From: Zantedeschia hybrid cultivar
Lineage: Eukaryota > Streptophyta > Magnoliopsida > Alismatales > Araceae
Direction of reading: 5' to 3'
Assembly (NCBI GenBank): GCA_030544215.1
Contig: JARZZO010000008.1
Coordinates: 27,939,614-28,003,613, forward strand
DNA length: 64,000 nucleotides
Shown: piece by piece, positions 22,975 through 32,594 of the stretch
Numbering within the stretch: position 1 is the stretch's first letter
Layout: the number at the start of each line of letters is the position of its first letter
The notes under the pieces: generated by a model
Told to the model about the DNA's origin: nothing
The model's input: the letters and a program-made list of their open reading frames with translations, nothing else
Databases searched by the model: none
Made by a program: the position numbers and the translations under genes

Positions 22975-23606
22975 GGACGTGTTTGGCAAAACGTCTACTT
23001 GAAAGTTATTTTGACTTCTACTTCTTACATAAAATGAGTTGAGGGAGAGAGGTTATAACTAATTTTGATTTGTTATACAAGTCAACTCTTTTGTATCAAT
23101 CTCACTTTTTCTCCAATCTTAAGAGTGTTTGGCAAAATTTCTACTTAAAAGTTATTTTTAGCTTCCACTTCTTGCATAGAATGAGTAGAGGGAGAGAGGT
23201 CATAACTAATTTTGATTTGTTACAAAAGTCAATTCTTTCGTAATAATCTCACTTTTTTTCCAATCTTAGAAGTTCTCCCATTGTAGCTTTTGATTGCAAA
23301 CCAAAACACAAGTAAAATACCATATAAATGGCTTCCCATATCCAATGACTTCCATAAAGAATAACTAAATAAAAATGTAAAGGTGCTTCCAAATGGAAGC
23401 TGCGCCAAACACGGCCTTAGAAGTTTTCCCCTTGTAGCTTTTGGTTAGAAGTCAAAACATAAGAAAAATACCATATAAATAGTTTCTAAGATTCAATGAC
23501 TTTTATAAAAAATAATTAAATAAAAATAAAAAAATATTTTCAAATAAAAGCTGCGCCAAACATGACGTAAAAATACTTCCAAATGAAAACTGCGCTAAAC
23601 ACGGGT
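22975..23606. mobile_element. Tourist-like MITE interrupted by a second copy of itself
   Basis: The outer element starts GGACGTGTTTGGCAAAACG after TTA (22972-22974). It is split at a TTA by the inner copy (23122-23416) and resumes at TTAGAAGTTTTCCCCTTGTAG. It ends first at GCTGCGCCAAACATGACG (about 23566) and again, after a ~40-bp repeated terminus, at CTGCGCTAAACACGGG before TTTA (23605-23609). Left half, inner left half, inner right half and outer right half can all be aligned to each other. TTA target sites fit the PIF/Harbinger superfamily. It is non-coding. Confidence 0.8.
23122..23416. mobile_element. Inner Tourist-like MITE copy, 295 bp, with TTA target duplication
   Basis: Runs from AGAGTGTTTGGCAAAATTTC to GCTGCGCCAAACACGGCC. 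TTA stands at 23119-23121 on the left and at 23417-23419 on the right. In this inner copy the mid-region is continuous (CCAATCTTAGAAGTTCTCCC), which shows precisely where the outer copy was cut (CCAATCTTA / TTAGAAGTTTTCCCC). Confidence 0.85.
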
Positions 23607-25725
23607 TTAATCTCCACATTTATCTCTCCCTCCCTCTCTTCCTCTATCCCTCTCTCCGCATGTTACTTCCTCTCTCTCTCTCTCCACACACACACGCAAC
23701 TGACTACCTTCCCCCTTTTAATCCTCTCACTCACACATCTATCTTTCTTACACGTATATATTACTACTTATATAATCTTATTACATTTAACCTACCAATA
23801 TTTGTACGCATGTAGCCTGCCAATATTTATATCAAAATAAACTTTCCTTCCGTTACAAACTCCATGCCTCTTTCGTCTAGCCGTCAGATGAGAAACCTTT
23901 TACTTTCTCTTTTGTATCAAGAGATTTTAACCCAAAGAACGAAAGAGAGAGGAAGTATAAAATTGTGTGTATCATAATGTTAGTAAAGTCATAAAAAGGG
24001 TAATAATAATTCCTCTACCCTCCCCCTGAGCATACGTTTTCAATGCAATAATGCACCTCGCCTCCCTTTCCTTGCATGTTGCTCCGTCTTTTATTCTATC
24101 CTCATTTTCCATTTTAACCCTCATGTAAGTGTATTCCTACAAGTGAGAGAGGAAATAATGACTGCTGAATCTCAAATTTCAATCTCAATCATCCACAAGA
24201 CCATGTATCTTACCAACTGCCCATTAAACTTTCACATGTACGTCCATTTCATTCTTACCTTTATGTATAACAATTATTAATCATGAATACATCCATTTTT
24301 CATTCGTGTGTTGTACTTCGTTTAGTAATGATTTTGGAATTCTATATTTGGAAGGAACTCATATTCTAAAAAGAGTTACGTCGTCATCTCTTCAGTTCAA
24401 ATTTTGAGAGAAGTTGATTTAAAATTTCGTTTGAAAAGATCACGAGAACTCAAATTTGAAGATACATCAAAAGATGTTTTTATCCCTATATTATTCAATT
24501 TTAAAAATTTAAGAGAGTAAAAAGAAAAAAGTAAGGTATTATTTTTTAGAATTCTTAAATTTACCTCTTATCACCTTTTCAAAAAATTCGTCTAGAATCA
24601 AAAGGAGGTCATTTTAGATTCCTACCCCTTCCACTTTAAGTTGTCACCGTATGCGTGTGCGTGGGCGTGGGACACATAATGCAAACACAGCTCGTTGCCT
24701 TTTGAGGTTATTAGTTGTGTATTTCATTTTATATTTGTTATTGCAGTGACGATAGAGTTGTTCTAAATTTTAACATGCTACCTGTATTTTTGCCAAATCC
24801 TTTCAGTTTGATTATATCTTTTTTTGCTTATTCTATAATTTTTTGTGTAACAGCTTTCATTCTTTAATTAATTTATAATTTATCTCTGATTTCAGGATAT
24901 CCATAAATCGTGGTGATCATGGCTTCGGGTCCTCATCCATGGTTGTTGCCTTTTACATTCCACATTCTGAGAATCATACAATTCTTCTCATTTTTTTCTC
25001 AATTTTGTTCCTATACATATTACAGAATGCCATTCAATTCAAGCATCTTTTGATTTTTATGTAGAATCCAATTCCCATTTATTTCTCATTTATTTTAATT
25101 TTGCTCAACATTTAGGATGATGATTGTCTACAATGTAGTATCTTTTTTATCACTGTAACGAGTCTTCCATTCGAGTGGATGCTTAGTGTTAGTATCTTTT
25201 GTTACTTATTATTTATTCAATGATTAAGAGGAAATGTTTCCATGTTAAATGTATATTTTGTCGACTCCTGCAATTTGAAAAATTATGAATATGGTTGTCA
25301 AAATAGATCTAAATACTTTTTCCATCTATACTAGAAAATCAAAATTTCAAGATTCGTACATTAGCTATTTCTTTTTGAGGTAATACTTATTTTAACCCGT
25401 AGAGGTTCCATGATAGCTGCAACAAGTGCTGGAAATATTAGTAGTTAAAACTTAAAATATCAAACTAAAAATTATATTATTAATTATATATATAACGAGT
25501 TACTTGATAAGATTATCTAAAAGCAGATTTAAAAGTTATGGACATCTTTACCACCATAAAATGGAAGGACAGTAATGTCATTAATTCTATGGGGAAAATC
25601 AGAAGGCCAATTCCTCCAAGAAAACTTGTAGTATCTTAAAATAGTTCATGGATGCCCTCTCTGCACCACACTGTTTATGTGAGAATGCAATGATCCCCCT
25701 TATTAATGAGATGGATCACTAATTC
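23607..25725. other. Intergenic sequence, no gene recognised
   Basis: AT-rich sequence with a CT-rich, low-complexity part (23620-23700). The translations seen here are Ser/Leu/Thr filler. No exon, RNA gene or bounded repeat is supported. Confidence 0.4.
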
Positions 25726-25990
25726 ATCAGTATTGAGATTCAGAGGCACAGGACCGATATAGGACTAATTGTCCAAAGTTACCATGGGCCGTAGAAATGA
25801 AAGGAGAGGCGAAAGAGGTCAGGCCCAGGATCAATGTTCTGATACCAAGATGAAATTCCAAAATCGCGGTGTTGAGATTCAGGGGCACATGCTTATATGT
25901 ACTGGAACCATAATTTAGAAACCGATATAGAACTAATTGTTCAAAGCCACCATGGACCAATAACCAACAAAGAAGATCACAAAAGAATAA
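25726..25990 (-). mobile_element. Possible TRIM/LTR-retrotransposon remnant
   Basis: Two direct copies share TTGAGATTCAG(A/G)GGCACA..., ACCGATATAG(G/A)ACTAATTGT(C/T)CAAAG and CACCATGG-type phrases (about 25733-25790 and 25880-25955). Between them the minus strand reads TGGTATCAGAAC (plus 25835-25846), resembling a tRNA-primed binding site just inside an LTR. No protein domain is present. Boundaries and target duplications are unclear, so this may be a small non-autonomous LTR element or a remnant of one. Confidence 0.4.
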
Positions 25991-26454
25991 GAACAACGTC
26001 ACTCCCAATATTATCTAGAATAGCATTTGTTTTCACTTTGTTTCGCTTAGAATATTGCCTGCAACTAGAGACCTATTGATACATCTAGTATCCTTTCTTC
26101 TTTGGCATTCCAAAAGAATCCACTGGGAACGGTTGAAAGCTTCTCTACATGATGCCGCAGGCATTTCTACAATTTCAAAAAATCAACAAACTTGAAGGAC
26201 ATTTTGTTTTTCCAGTTACATAAGTTTCTCTCTTATTTTTAGCTTCTCTTAGAATCAAGGGTCTCAAAATTAAGGCTCATACACAGAATATAAATGCAGC
26301 CTTCCCACATTAGATTAAGATTAATATTCTTTCCTTTGTTATGAGTACTTGCAGAGGTTATGTTAGGATATTTGCAAATGCAACCTTTTTGATATAAAAC
26401 TGCAGAATTGCCACTGTTACATGGATGATCTAAAAAAAAATCTGAAAAATCAAG
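25991..26454. other. Unassigned intergenic sequence
   Basis: AT-rich sequence with no reading frame, RNA gene or repeat that can be supported. It lies between the possible TRIM remnant and the interleaved inverted-repeat block. Confidence 0.35.
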
Positions 26455-26459
26455 TATTG

Positions 26460-26844
26460 TTATTGGGTGTTTATTTTTCATTGGGACTCAATTTTTTATT
26501 TTTCAAATTTTTGGAATCGTCGCATCGAAGATCGACCTATATGGATGTGTAGAACACCTCTGAACCCACCTTAAAAAATTTTAAAAATATTTTTTATTAG
26601 CCTACTACACTGACGGTCAATGCAACATAGACCGATGCAGCAAGTCAACCATGCGACCATCCTTGCAGGTTTTGCAAGGGAGAGTTTTATTGAGACTTCA
26701 GACTGTCAAATCTGCTACATGCTAGGACGTGTATAATAGTATTCCGGAGTTAATGTGAGGGTAATTCTACGCGCTTTGTATGAAAAATAATTTTGAGGCC
26801 TTAGGATTTAGGGTGTAGGGTTTATTAGATGGCAACTGTAGGAG

Positions 26845-26888
<44 letters not shown>

Positions 26889-28625
26889 ATGGCAATTCTG
26901 CACTGATGAGGATATTTTTGCACTATGTTTCCGCACAGATGGTACATTTACATTGATTGCTCGGGATACTATGTATATTTTATAGAGGTTCAATTCAATG
27001 GACTCGACTGTACCACGCGGTCGAGTGTCACTGTAAAAAGAGTTTTTAAATTTTACTCTTTTCACTTTTTACGAGGAAAGGCAAGTGAAAAAAACTCTCC
27101 GATTGTGGTGCTCGACCGCATGATGCAGTCGAACTCACTGAATCACTTTCTATTTTATAACACTAGTTAGAGTGAACTTGAGTTATAAGTTATGCTCAGT
27201 TTACGGCCAGTTAGTAGTGCATAATATTTGGGGAATTTTTACGCTTATTTCTACACAATGAAGTTATATTACTTAGTGTGCATGTGGTGGTTGCTGCATT
27301 ATTTTGGTTAAGAGTGCAATTACAGGTAGAATAGCACCTTTAGATCTAAAGCTCTATCTATGATTGGGTGCATGGCATTTATCTAAAAGGTTGTTCTCTC
27401 ATGAATCCTAACCCTGCGGAGTTATACTCACCGCACTAACACAGTCTCATCAGTGCAATGGGTTAACCGAAAAAAAATATATATATATTTTTTAATGATT
27501 TTTAGGTGGGCTTTGAGGTATCTTACATATTCGTATAGGTCGATCTCACGATTTAAAAAAAAAATCTGAACAATAAAAAATTGTTATTCGGCTCGACCCA
27601 TTAAACACATTGTTTATTTTTCATTGGGACTCAATTTTTTTTTTTTCAATTCTTTTGGAGTTTCGATCGACTTGTATAGGCATATAGAGCACCTTAGAAC
27701 TCACCTTAAAAAGTTTAAAAATATATTTTTTTATTAACTTATTGTACTATGCGGTCAAGCACCACAGTCAAAGAATTTTTTTCCCTTATCCTTCTCCATA
27801 AAAAACGGAAAGAGTAAAATTTAAAAAGCCTCCTCACTATGACACTCGACCACATGGTACGGTCGAGCCCATTGAATTAAACCTCTATAAAATATACATA
27901 ATATCCCGAGCAATCAATGTAAATGTACCATCTGTGCGGAAACATAGTGCAAAAATATCCTCGTCAGCCCAAAAATACTCCTGTCTCGTGCTACGACTTG
28001 GGTTGTTGATGAGATGGCAACTGTAGGAGTTATATATATATAAAAGAATGGCAATTCTGCAATTTTATGTGTAAGACCTCAAAATTATTTTTCATACAAA
28101 GCGCGTAGAATTACCCTCACATTAACTCCGGAATACTATGTTGTATTGACCGTCAGTGCAGTAGGTTAATAAAAAAATATATTTTTAAACTTTTTAAGGT
28201 GAGTTTTGAGGTGCTCTACACGTCTATACAGGTCGATCGAAACTCCGAAAGAATTGAAAAATAAAAAATTGAACCCCAATGAAAAATAAACAATGTGTTT
28301 AATGGGTCGAACCCAATAACAATTTTTGATTTTTCAGATATTTTTTGAGATTGTCCAATCGGAGATCGACCTATACAGATATGTAAGATACCTCAAAGCC
28401 CACCTAAAAATCATTAAAAAATATATATATATTTTTTCGGTTAACCCATTGCACTGATGAGACTGTTAGTGCGGTGAGTATAACTCAGCAGGCTTAGGAT
28501 TCATCAGAGAACAACCTTTTAGATAAATGCCATGCACCCAATCATAGATAGAGCTTTAGATCTAAAGGTGCTATTCTACCTGTAATTGCACTCTAACCAA
28601 AATAATGCAGCAACCACCACATGCA
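26460..28625. repeat. Two interleaved large inverted repeats (foldback-type block)
   Basis: Inverted pair 1 joins 26460-27075 to 27793-28310, with an extra ~110 bp (26628-26736) only in the left arm. Checks include TTTTTGCACTATGTTTCCGC (26914 onward) against its inverse near 27940, and GTAATTCTACGCGCTTTGTA against its inverse near 28100. Inverted pair 2 joins 27280-27745 to 28163-28625, e.g. CATGTGGTGGTTGCTGCATT against its inverse at 28606-28625 and TAGATCTAAAGCTCTATCTA against its inverse. The arms interleave, and 28163-28310 could pair with either 26460-26600 or 27600-27745. A (TA)n run (26846-26882) lies in one arm. No coding sequence is present. It is probably derived from overlapping foldback or long-TIR transposons. 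Confidence 0.8.
26846..26882. repeat. (TA)n microsatellite
   Basis: About 18 TA units inside the left arm of the inverted-repeat block. The matching arm near 28031 has only a few units. Confidence 0.9.
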
Positions 28626-28964
28626 TTCCAACACGACATTTGCGTAGCATATAGATAAATATACGTATAAACAAACTCCTTGGACACAACTTTCAGCTTC
28701 TGAGATGATAATTGAATTGTTAACTATAGATTACAGATATGGTAAGATACCGTTTACGCGCTTTTCCCACTCTACGTGCATGTCATCTTGCTTGAAGCAT
28801 AAGCATGGAGATCTTATTCATGTTCATGGCGACCTTACACCCTGTGATGCAAATGAAATATATTAGTGATGAAGTTAAGTCTTCCCTGTAAAGAAAGTAA
28901 AAGCAAAGAAAAAAAAAACACAGTTCTTGTTGACTTGGAGTTCTTATTTGTAATTCACTAGTTT
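28626..28964. other. Unassigned intergenic sequence
   Basis: AT-rich sequence between the inverted-repeat block and the next MITE. No feature can be supported. Confidence 0.35.
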
Positions 28965-29250
28965 CACAATCATCGGTTTTAAAACCAGTGCAATTGTATG
29001 GTTTTAAGATCATGAAGTTTTTGTTTGGTTGTCTGTAAAACAAAACAAGACAATGCTTTCGTCTTCTTACTTTACTTTACAGTGGACCTGACTTGAAAAC
29101 CAAAATAAGGGAATTAGACTGTCAAGTATACGAACAAGGCTCATATATGATTTTATTTACAGTATTCTATATCATTTAAACATCTGAAAACACTGTAAAA
29201 TAGAATAATTATTTTAAATTACGCTATTTTACATTGAAACAAACAACTCC
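28965..29250. mobile_element. MITE copy related to 16173-16491
   Basis: Shares the internal order GGTTTTAAAACCAGTG, TTTGTTTGGTTGTCTGTAAAAC, GTGGACCTGACTTGAAAAC, TTAGACTGTCAAGTAT and the right end ACATTGAAACAAACAACTCC with the element at 16173. The extreme left end is missing or diverged. Non-coding. Confidence 0.5.
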
Positions 29251-29446
29251 TAAATGAATATATGACCTTGTCCTCTATGCCTGATTTAAAAAGAATATCC
29301 GTTAACTGACCCATGAACTACTAATCGATCAGATAGTCTGACTGTTAGCATACCACATGCAATTAGTTTAAAAGAGATACATATCTGTTACGTCATTCAT
29401 TGTTTAAAGTGACTTAAAAAGATTGTTTATTTACTAACATACATAT

Positions 29447-29805
29447 TGTAAGGATACGGGTGGGAGATAAAGAACGCAGCGAAAATAATAAATTCAAATG
29501 TTTATTTTGCCCGTTTCAAAAAGAAAAGAACAAAAATAGTGATTAGACATCACCTTGCGCATAGTCGACTGTGACTGTGTGGTTCCGACGGAACGATGCC
29601 ATTAGCCGTGCAGGTGTCCTGTCTCTATCGGTTTCTTCGCAATCCTCTTCTTGATAGATCGTTCTCACCTCCTCGCTCATTTTAGCACGTTTGTTGACGT
29701 TTCTTCTCCGTAACGGTGCCTACAATATGCGGACGGCGAGTTCCCGACAATCGGGAGTCAGAGGCAGCATAGATGAAGTAGCAAGGGGGACCCCTGCCTG
29801 GGCGC

Positions 29806-29841
<36 letters not shown>

Positions 29842-30917
29842 GAGAAGGAAACACACAGAGAAGGAAACACACAGAGAGAAGGCGCGCGTGCGCACACACA
29901 CACACACACACAGAGAAGGAAACACACAGAGAGAAGGAATTGAAGCTCGGCCCATTCCCTATCTACGTATATTTATATTAATTTATGAGTGACTTTTCTT
30001 AAAAATCTCCAAATTAATATAAATCTTACTTAAATACCATTAACTGAGAATCTTTATACGTGTGACCCTTTAGGCCCAAGTACCAGTTAGATTTTCGCTC
30101 ACTAGTCACTATGTGACTATAATCTTTCATCTTTGAATGCTCTCGAGTCAACTTAGGGTATTGTCAACTGTCAAATCCTAGTTAGTTAATTCACTTGGAT
30201 TAAATGCGGCTAAACGATATCAAAAAACTTCTTTTCTGATCATAAAGTGTCTGTTATGACTAGGGACTCACACACATCATTCCCAGAGCATACTCTCTCT
30301 AATTATTAAGAGCAAATGATCATATATTAAACACTCAATCACCTTCGAAGATATTTCACTGAATCTAATCATTTGATTGATTAGGACCCTATATTTAGAG
30401 ATCTATTAGTCAAGGTTAAAGTCCAGAAGTCTACTAACAAAATGTCTTTAATGTCTCAAGTCCGAGGACTAACCACGCAACTGTGATATTGAATCAAGAT
30501 AACTGACAGTCAAGTAAATTACCATCCAGCGATTCAAGTCGGATCAGTTCAGTGAACTCATTCACTAATGAGTACCTACAAGTTCGCCTTAGTGTCCCCA
30601 CATAAGTGACTATCAGACCAATCATCTTCATCACATAAGCATGAATAGTCTGTACTAGTCTCACCAGATATTTGATATCCCTCTCAAATATACTCCAACT
30701 AGGAATAGTTAAGAATATGTATTTATAAGTTGTCAATCTCATTATTATGATCTCGTCATAATTGGACAATTATTGCACATATTTATAAACTTCACTATGA
30801 AACGGATAATAAATAAACACGATTTACAGATAATGAATATAATGTCATTTTTATTATTAATTAAACAAGATTGTACAATATATGTGATTGACTTGTAGAC
30901 CACATACAACACTAACA
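29447..30917 (-). repeat. LTR of a long-LTR retrotransposon, minus orientation
   Basis: Read on the minus strand it starts TGTTAGTGTTGTATGTGGTC and ends near CCCGTATCCTTACA. It matches, in inverse, the LTR at 31000-32581 along its length, e.g. GACTTGTAGACCACAT against ATGTGGCCTACAAGTC, and CACTTGGATTAAATG against CATTCAATCCAAGTG. It contains an (AC)n tract (29807-29839). No internal retrotransposon sequence is attached on either side, so it is effectively a solo LTR placed head to head with its partner. Confidence 0.75.
29807..29839. repeat. (AC)n microsatellite within LTR
   Basis: About 16 AC units. Further CACACA and AGAGAAGGAAACACACAG repeats follow to about 29935. The corresponding position of the opposite LTR carries (CT)n instead. 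Confidence 0.9.
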
Positions 30918-30999
30918 CATGAGCTTTTAATTAGTCCAATAATTATTGATAACCATTTGCATGCCTAGTGTGATGTGCTAATGTAGAGGTGGTTATTAT
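30918..30999. other. Spacer between head-to-head LTRs
   Basis: 82 bp separating the 5' ends of the two inverted LTRs. It is AT-rich without coding signal and would form the loop of the potential hairpin. Confidence 0.6.
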
Positions 31000-32168
31000 T
31001 GTTAGTATCATATGTGGCCTACAAGTCAATCAGATACGACATACAAACTTGGGCAATTATTTATTATTCAATGATAATATATTCATTATGTGTAAATCAC
31101 TTCTTTAATGCTCATTTTATAGTGAAGTCCATGAATGTATGCAACAGATTTCAGATTATGATGAGCTAATAATAATGAGACTCACAACTTATAAACACAC
31201 ATTCTTAATTGCTCCTATTTAGAAGATATTTAAGAAGAACATCAAATATCCAGTGAAACTAGTACATGTTACTCTTGTTTATGTGATGAGGGTGACTAGT
31301 CTCATAGTCACGTGTGTGCGATACTAAGGCGAACTTGTAAGTGCTCATTGGTGAATGACTTCACTGAACTGATCTGACTTGAATCACTTGATGATAATTT
31401 ACATGACTGTCAACTAACTTGATTCAATCGTCAAAGTTGCATGGTTGGTCCTCGGATTTGAGACATTAAGGATATCCTATCGGTAGACTTCTGAGCTTTG
31501 ACCTTGGCTAATAAATCTCTGACCATGGAGTCTTGACCAGTCAAGTGATTGGCTTCAACAGAATATCTCCGAAGGTGATTAAATGTTCAATATAAGATCA
31601 TTTGCTCTCAATATTTATAGAGACAATGCTCTGGGAATGATGCGTAGGAGTCTTTGGTCAGGATAGACACTTTATCAGAAAATGAGTTTTTTGATATCGT
31701 ATAGCAACATTCAATCCAAGTGAGTTGACTAGTTAGGGTTCAACAACTGACCATGTCCTAGGTTAACTCAAGAACGTTGCGTAGATGAAGGATTATAGTC
31801 ACACAGTAACTAATGACGGAAAGTTAGCGAGTTGTTGAACCCTATTATCTTATGGGATCATGCGGTGTTACTTGGCATCCAACTTGATTGGAAGTCCGAC
31901 CGATTAATATGAGCGATATTAATTCGATGAATTAATTATTTAATATAAGATATTAAATTAATTAATTTAGGCTAGTAAGATGTTACTGGACTTATTGGAC
32001 CAAAAATCGGACTAGTACTTCAACCAAGAGGGCCACACGCGCACAAAGATGCTCGGTCGATGGTCGATAAGTGAGATTTATATTAATTCAGAGACTTTTG
32101 TGAAAAGTCACCCTTAAATTAATATAAATAAAGGCTAAGAGGAGAACCATGGGCCAAGCTCCAGCCCC

Positions 32169-32213
<45 letters not shown>

Positions 32214-32581
32214 GCCCCCAGGCTGGGCGCCCCCTGCTCTTTCACCTCCGTCGTCTTCGACTCCCGATCATTGCGAATCTATCGTCCACATGTTACGGGT
32301 ATCGTCGCGGAGAAGGAATGCTGCTACACGTGTCGAACAGAGTGAGGGAGCGAGGACAATCCATCAAGAGGAAGATCTTGTGAATAGTGCTAGAGCCTGA
32401 GCACATGCATGGCTAGTGGCGTCACTCTATCGGAACTAAACATTTGCATTTCAAATCCGCGTAAGTTGATGTTTGATCACCACGTTCTTAGTTCTAGTTT
32501 TTGAAGCAGATTGGGAACAATAGAGTTTGATTTTTGTTTACCGTTTCTGCTTCGTATTCGAGATCCCGCCTGATTCTTATG
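31000..32581 (+). repeat. 5' LTR of a long-LTR retrotransposon, plus orientation
   Basis: Starts TGTTAGTATCATATGTGGCC and runs about 1.58 kb to TGATTCTTATGG, directly before a primer-binding site. It contains a (CT)n run (about 32174-32210) and GC-rich sequence after it. The order and content mirror the LTR at 29447-30917. The terminal CA seems mutated. Confidence 0.75.
32174..32210. repeat. (CT)n microsatellite within LTR
   Basis: About 18 CT units following a C-rich stretch. Confidence 0.9.
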
Positions 32582-32582
32582 G

Positions 32583-32594
32583 TGGTATCAGAGT
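32583..32594 (+). promoter_or_regulatory. Retrotransposon primer-binding site (initiator Met-tRNA type)
   Basis: TGGTATCAGAGT immediately after the LTR matches the conserved plant TGGTATCAGAGC site, complementary to initiator Met-tRNA, in 11 of 12 positions. It identifies the upstream LTR as a 5' LTR and sets the plus orientation. Confidence 0.8.

Noticed and set aside
29691..29981. Overlapping frames of about 63-96 codons encoding His-Thr or Cys-Val runs
   Set aside because: They are translations of the (AC)n/(TG)n microsatellite within an LTR.
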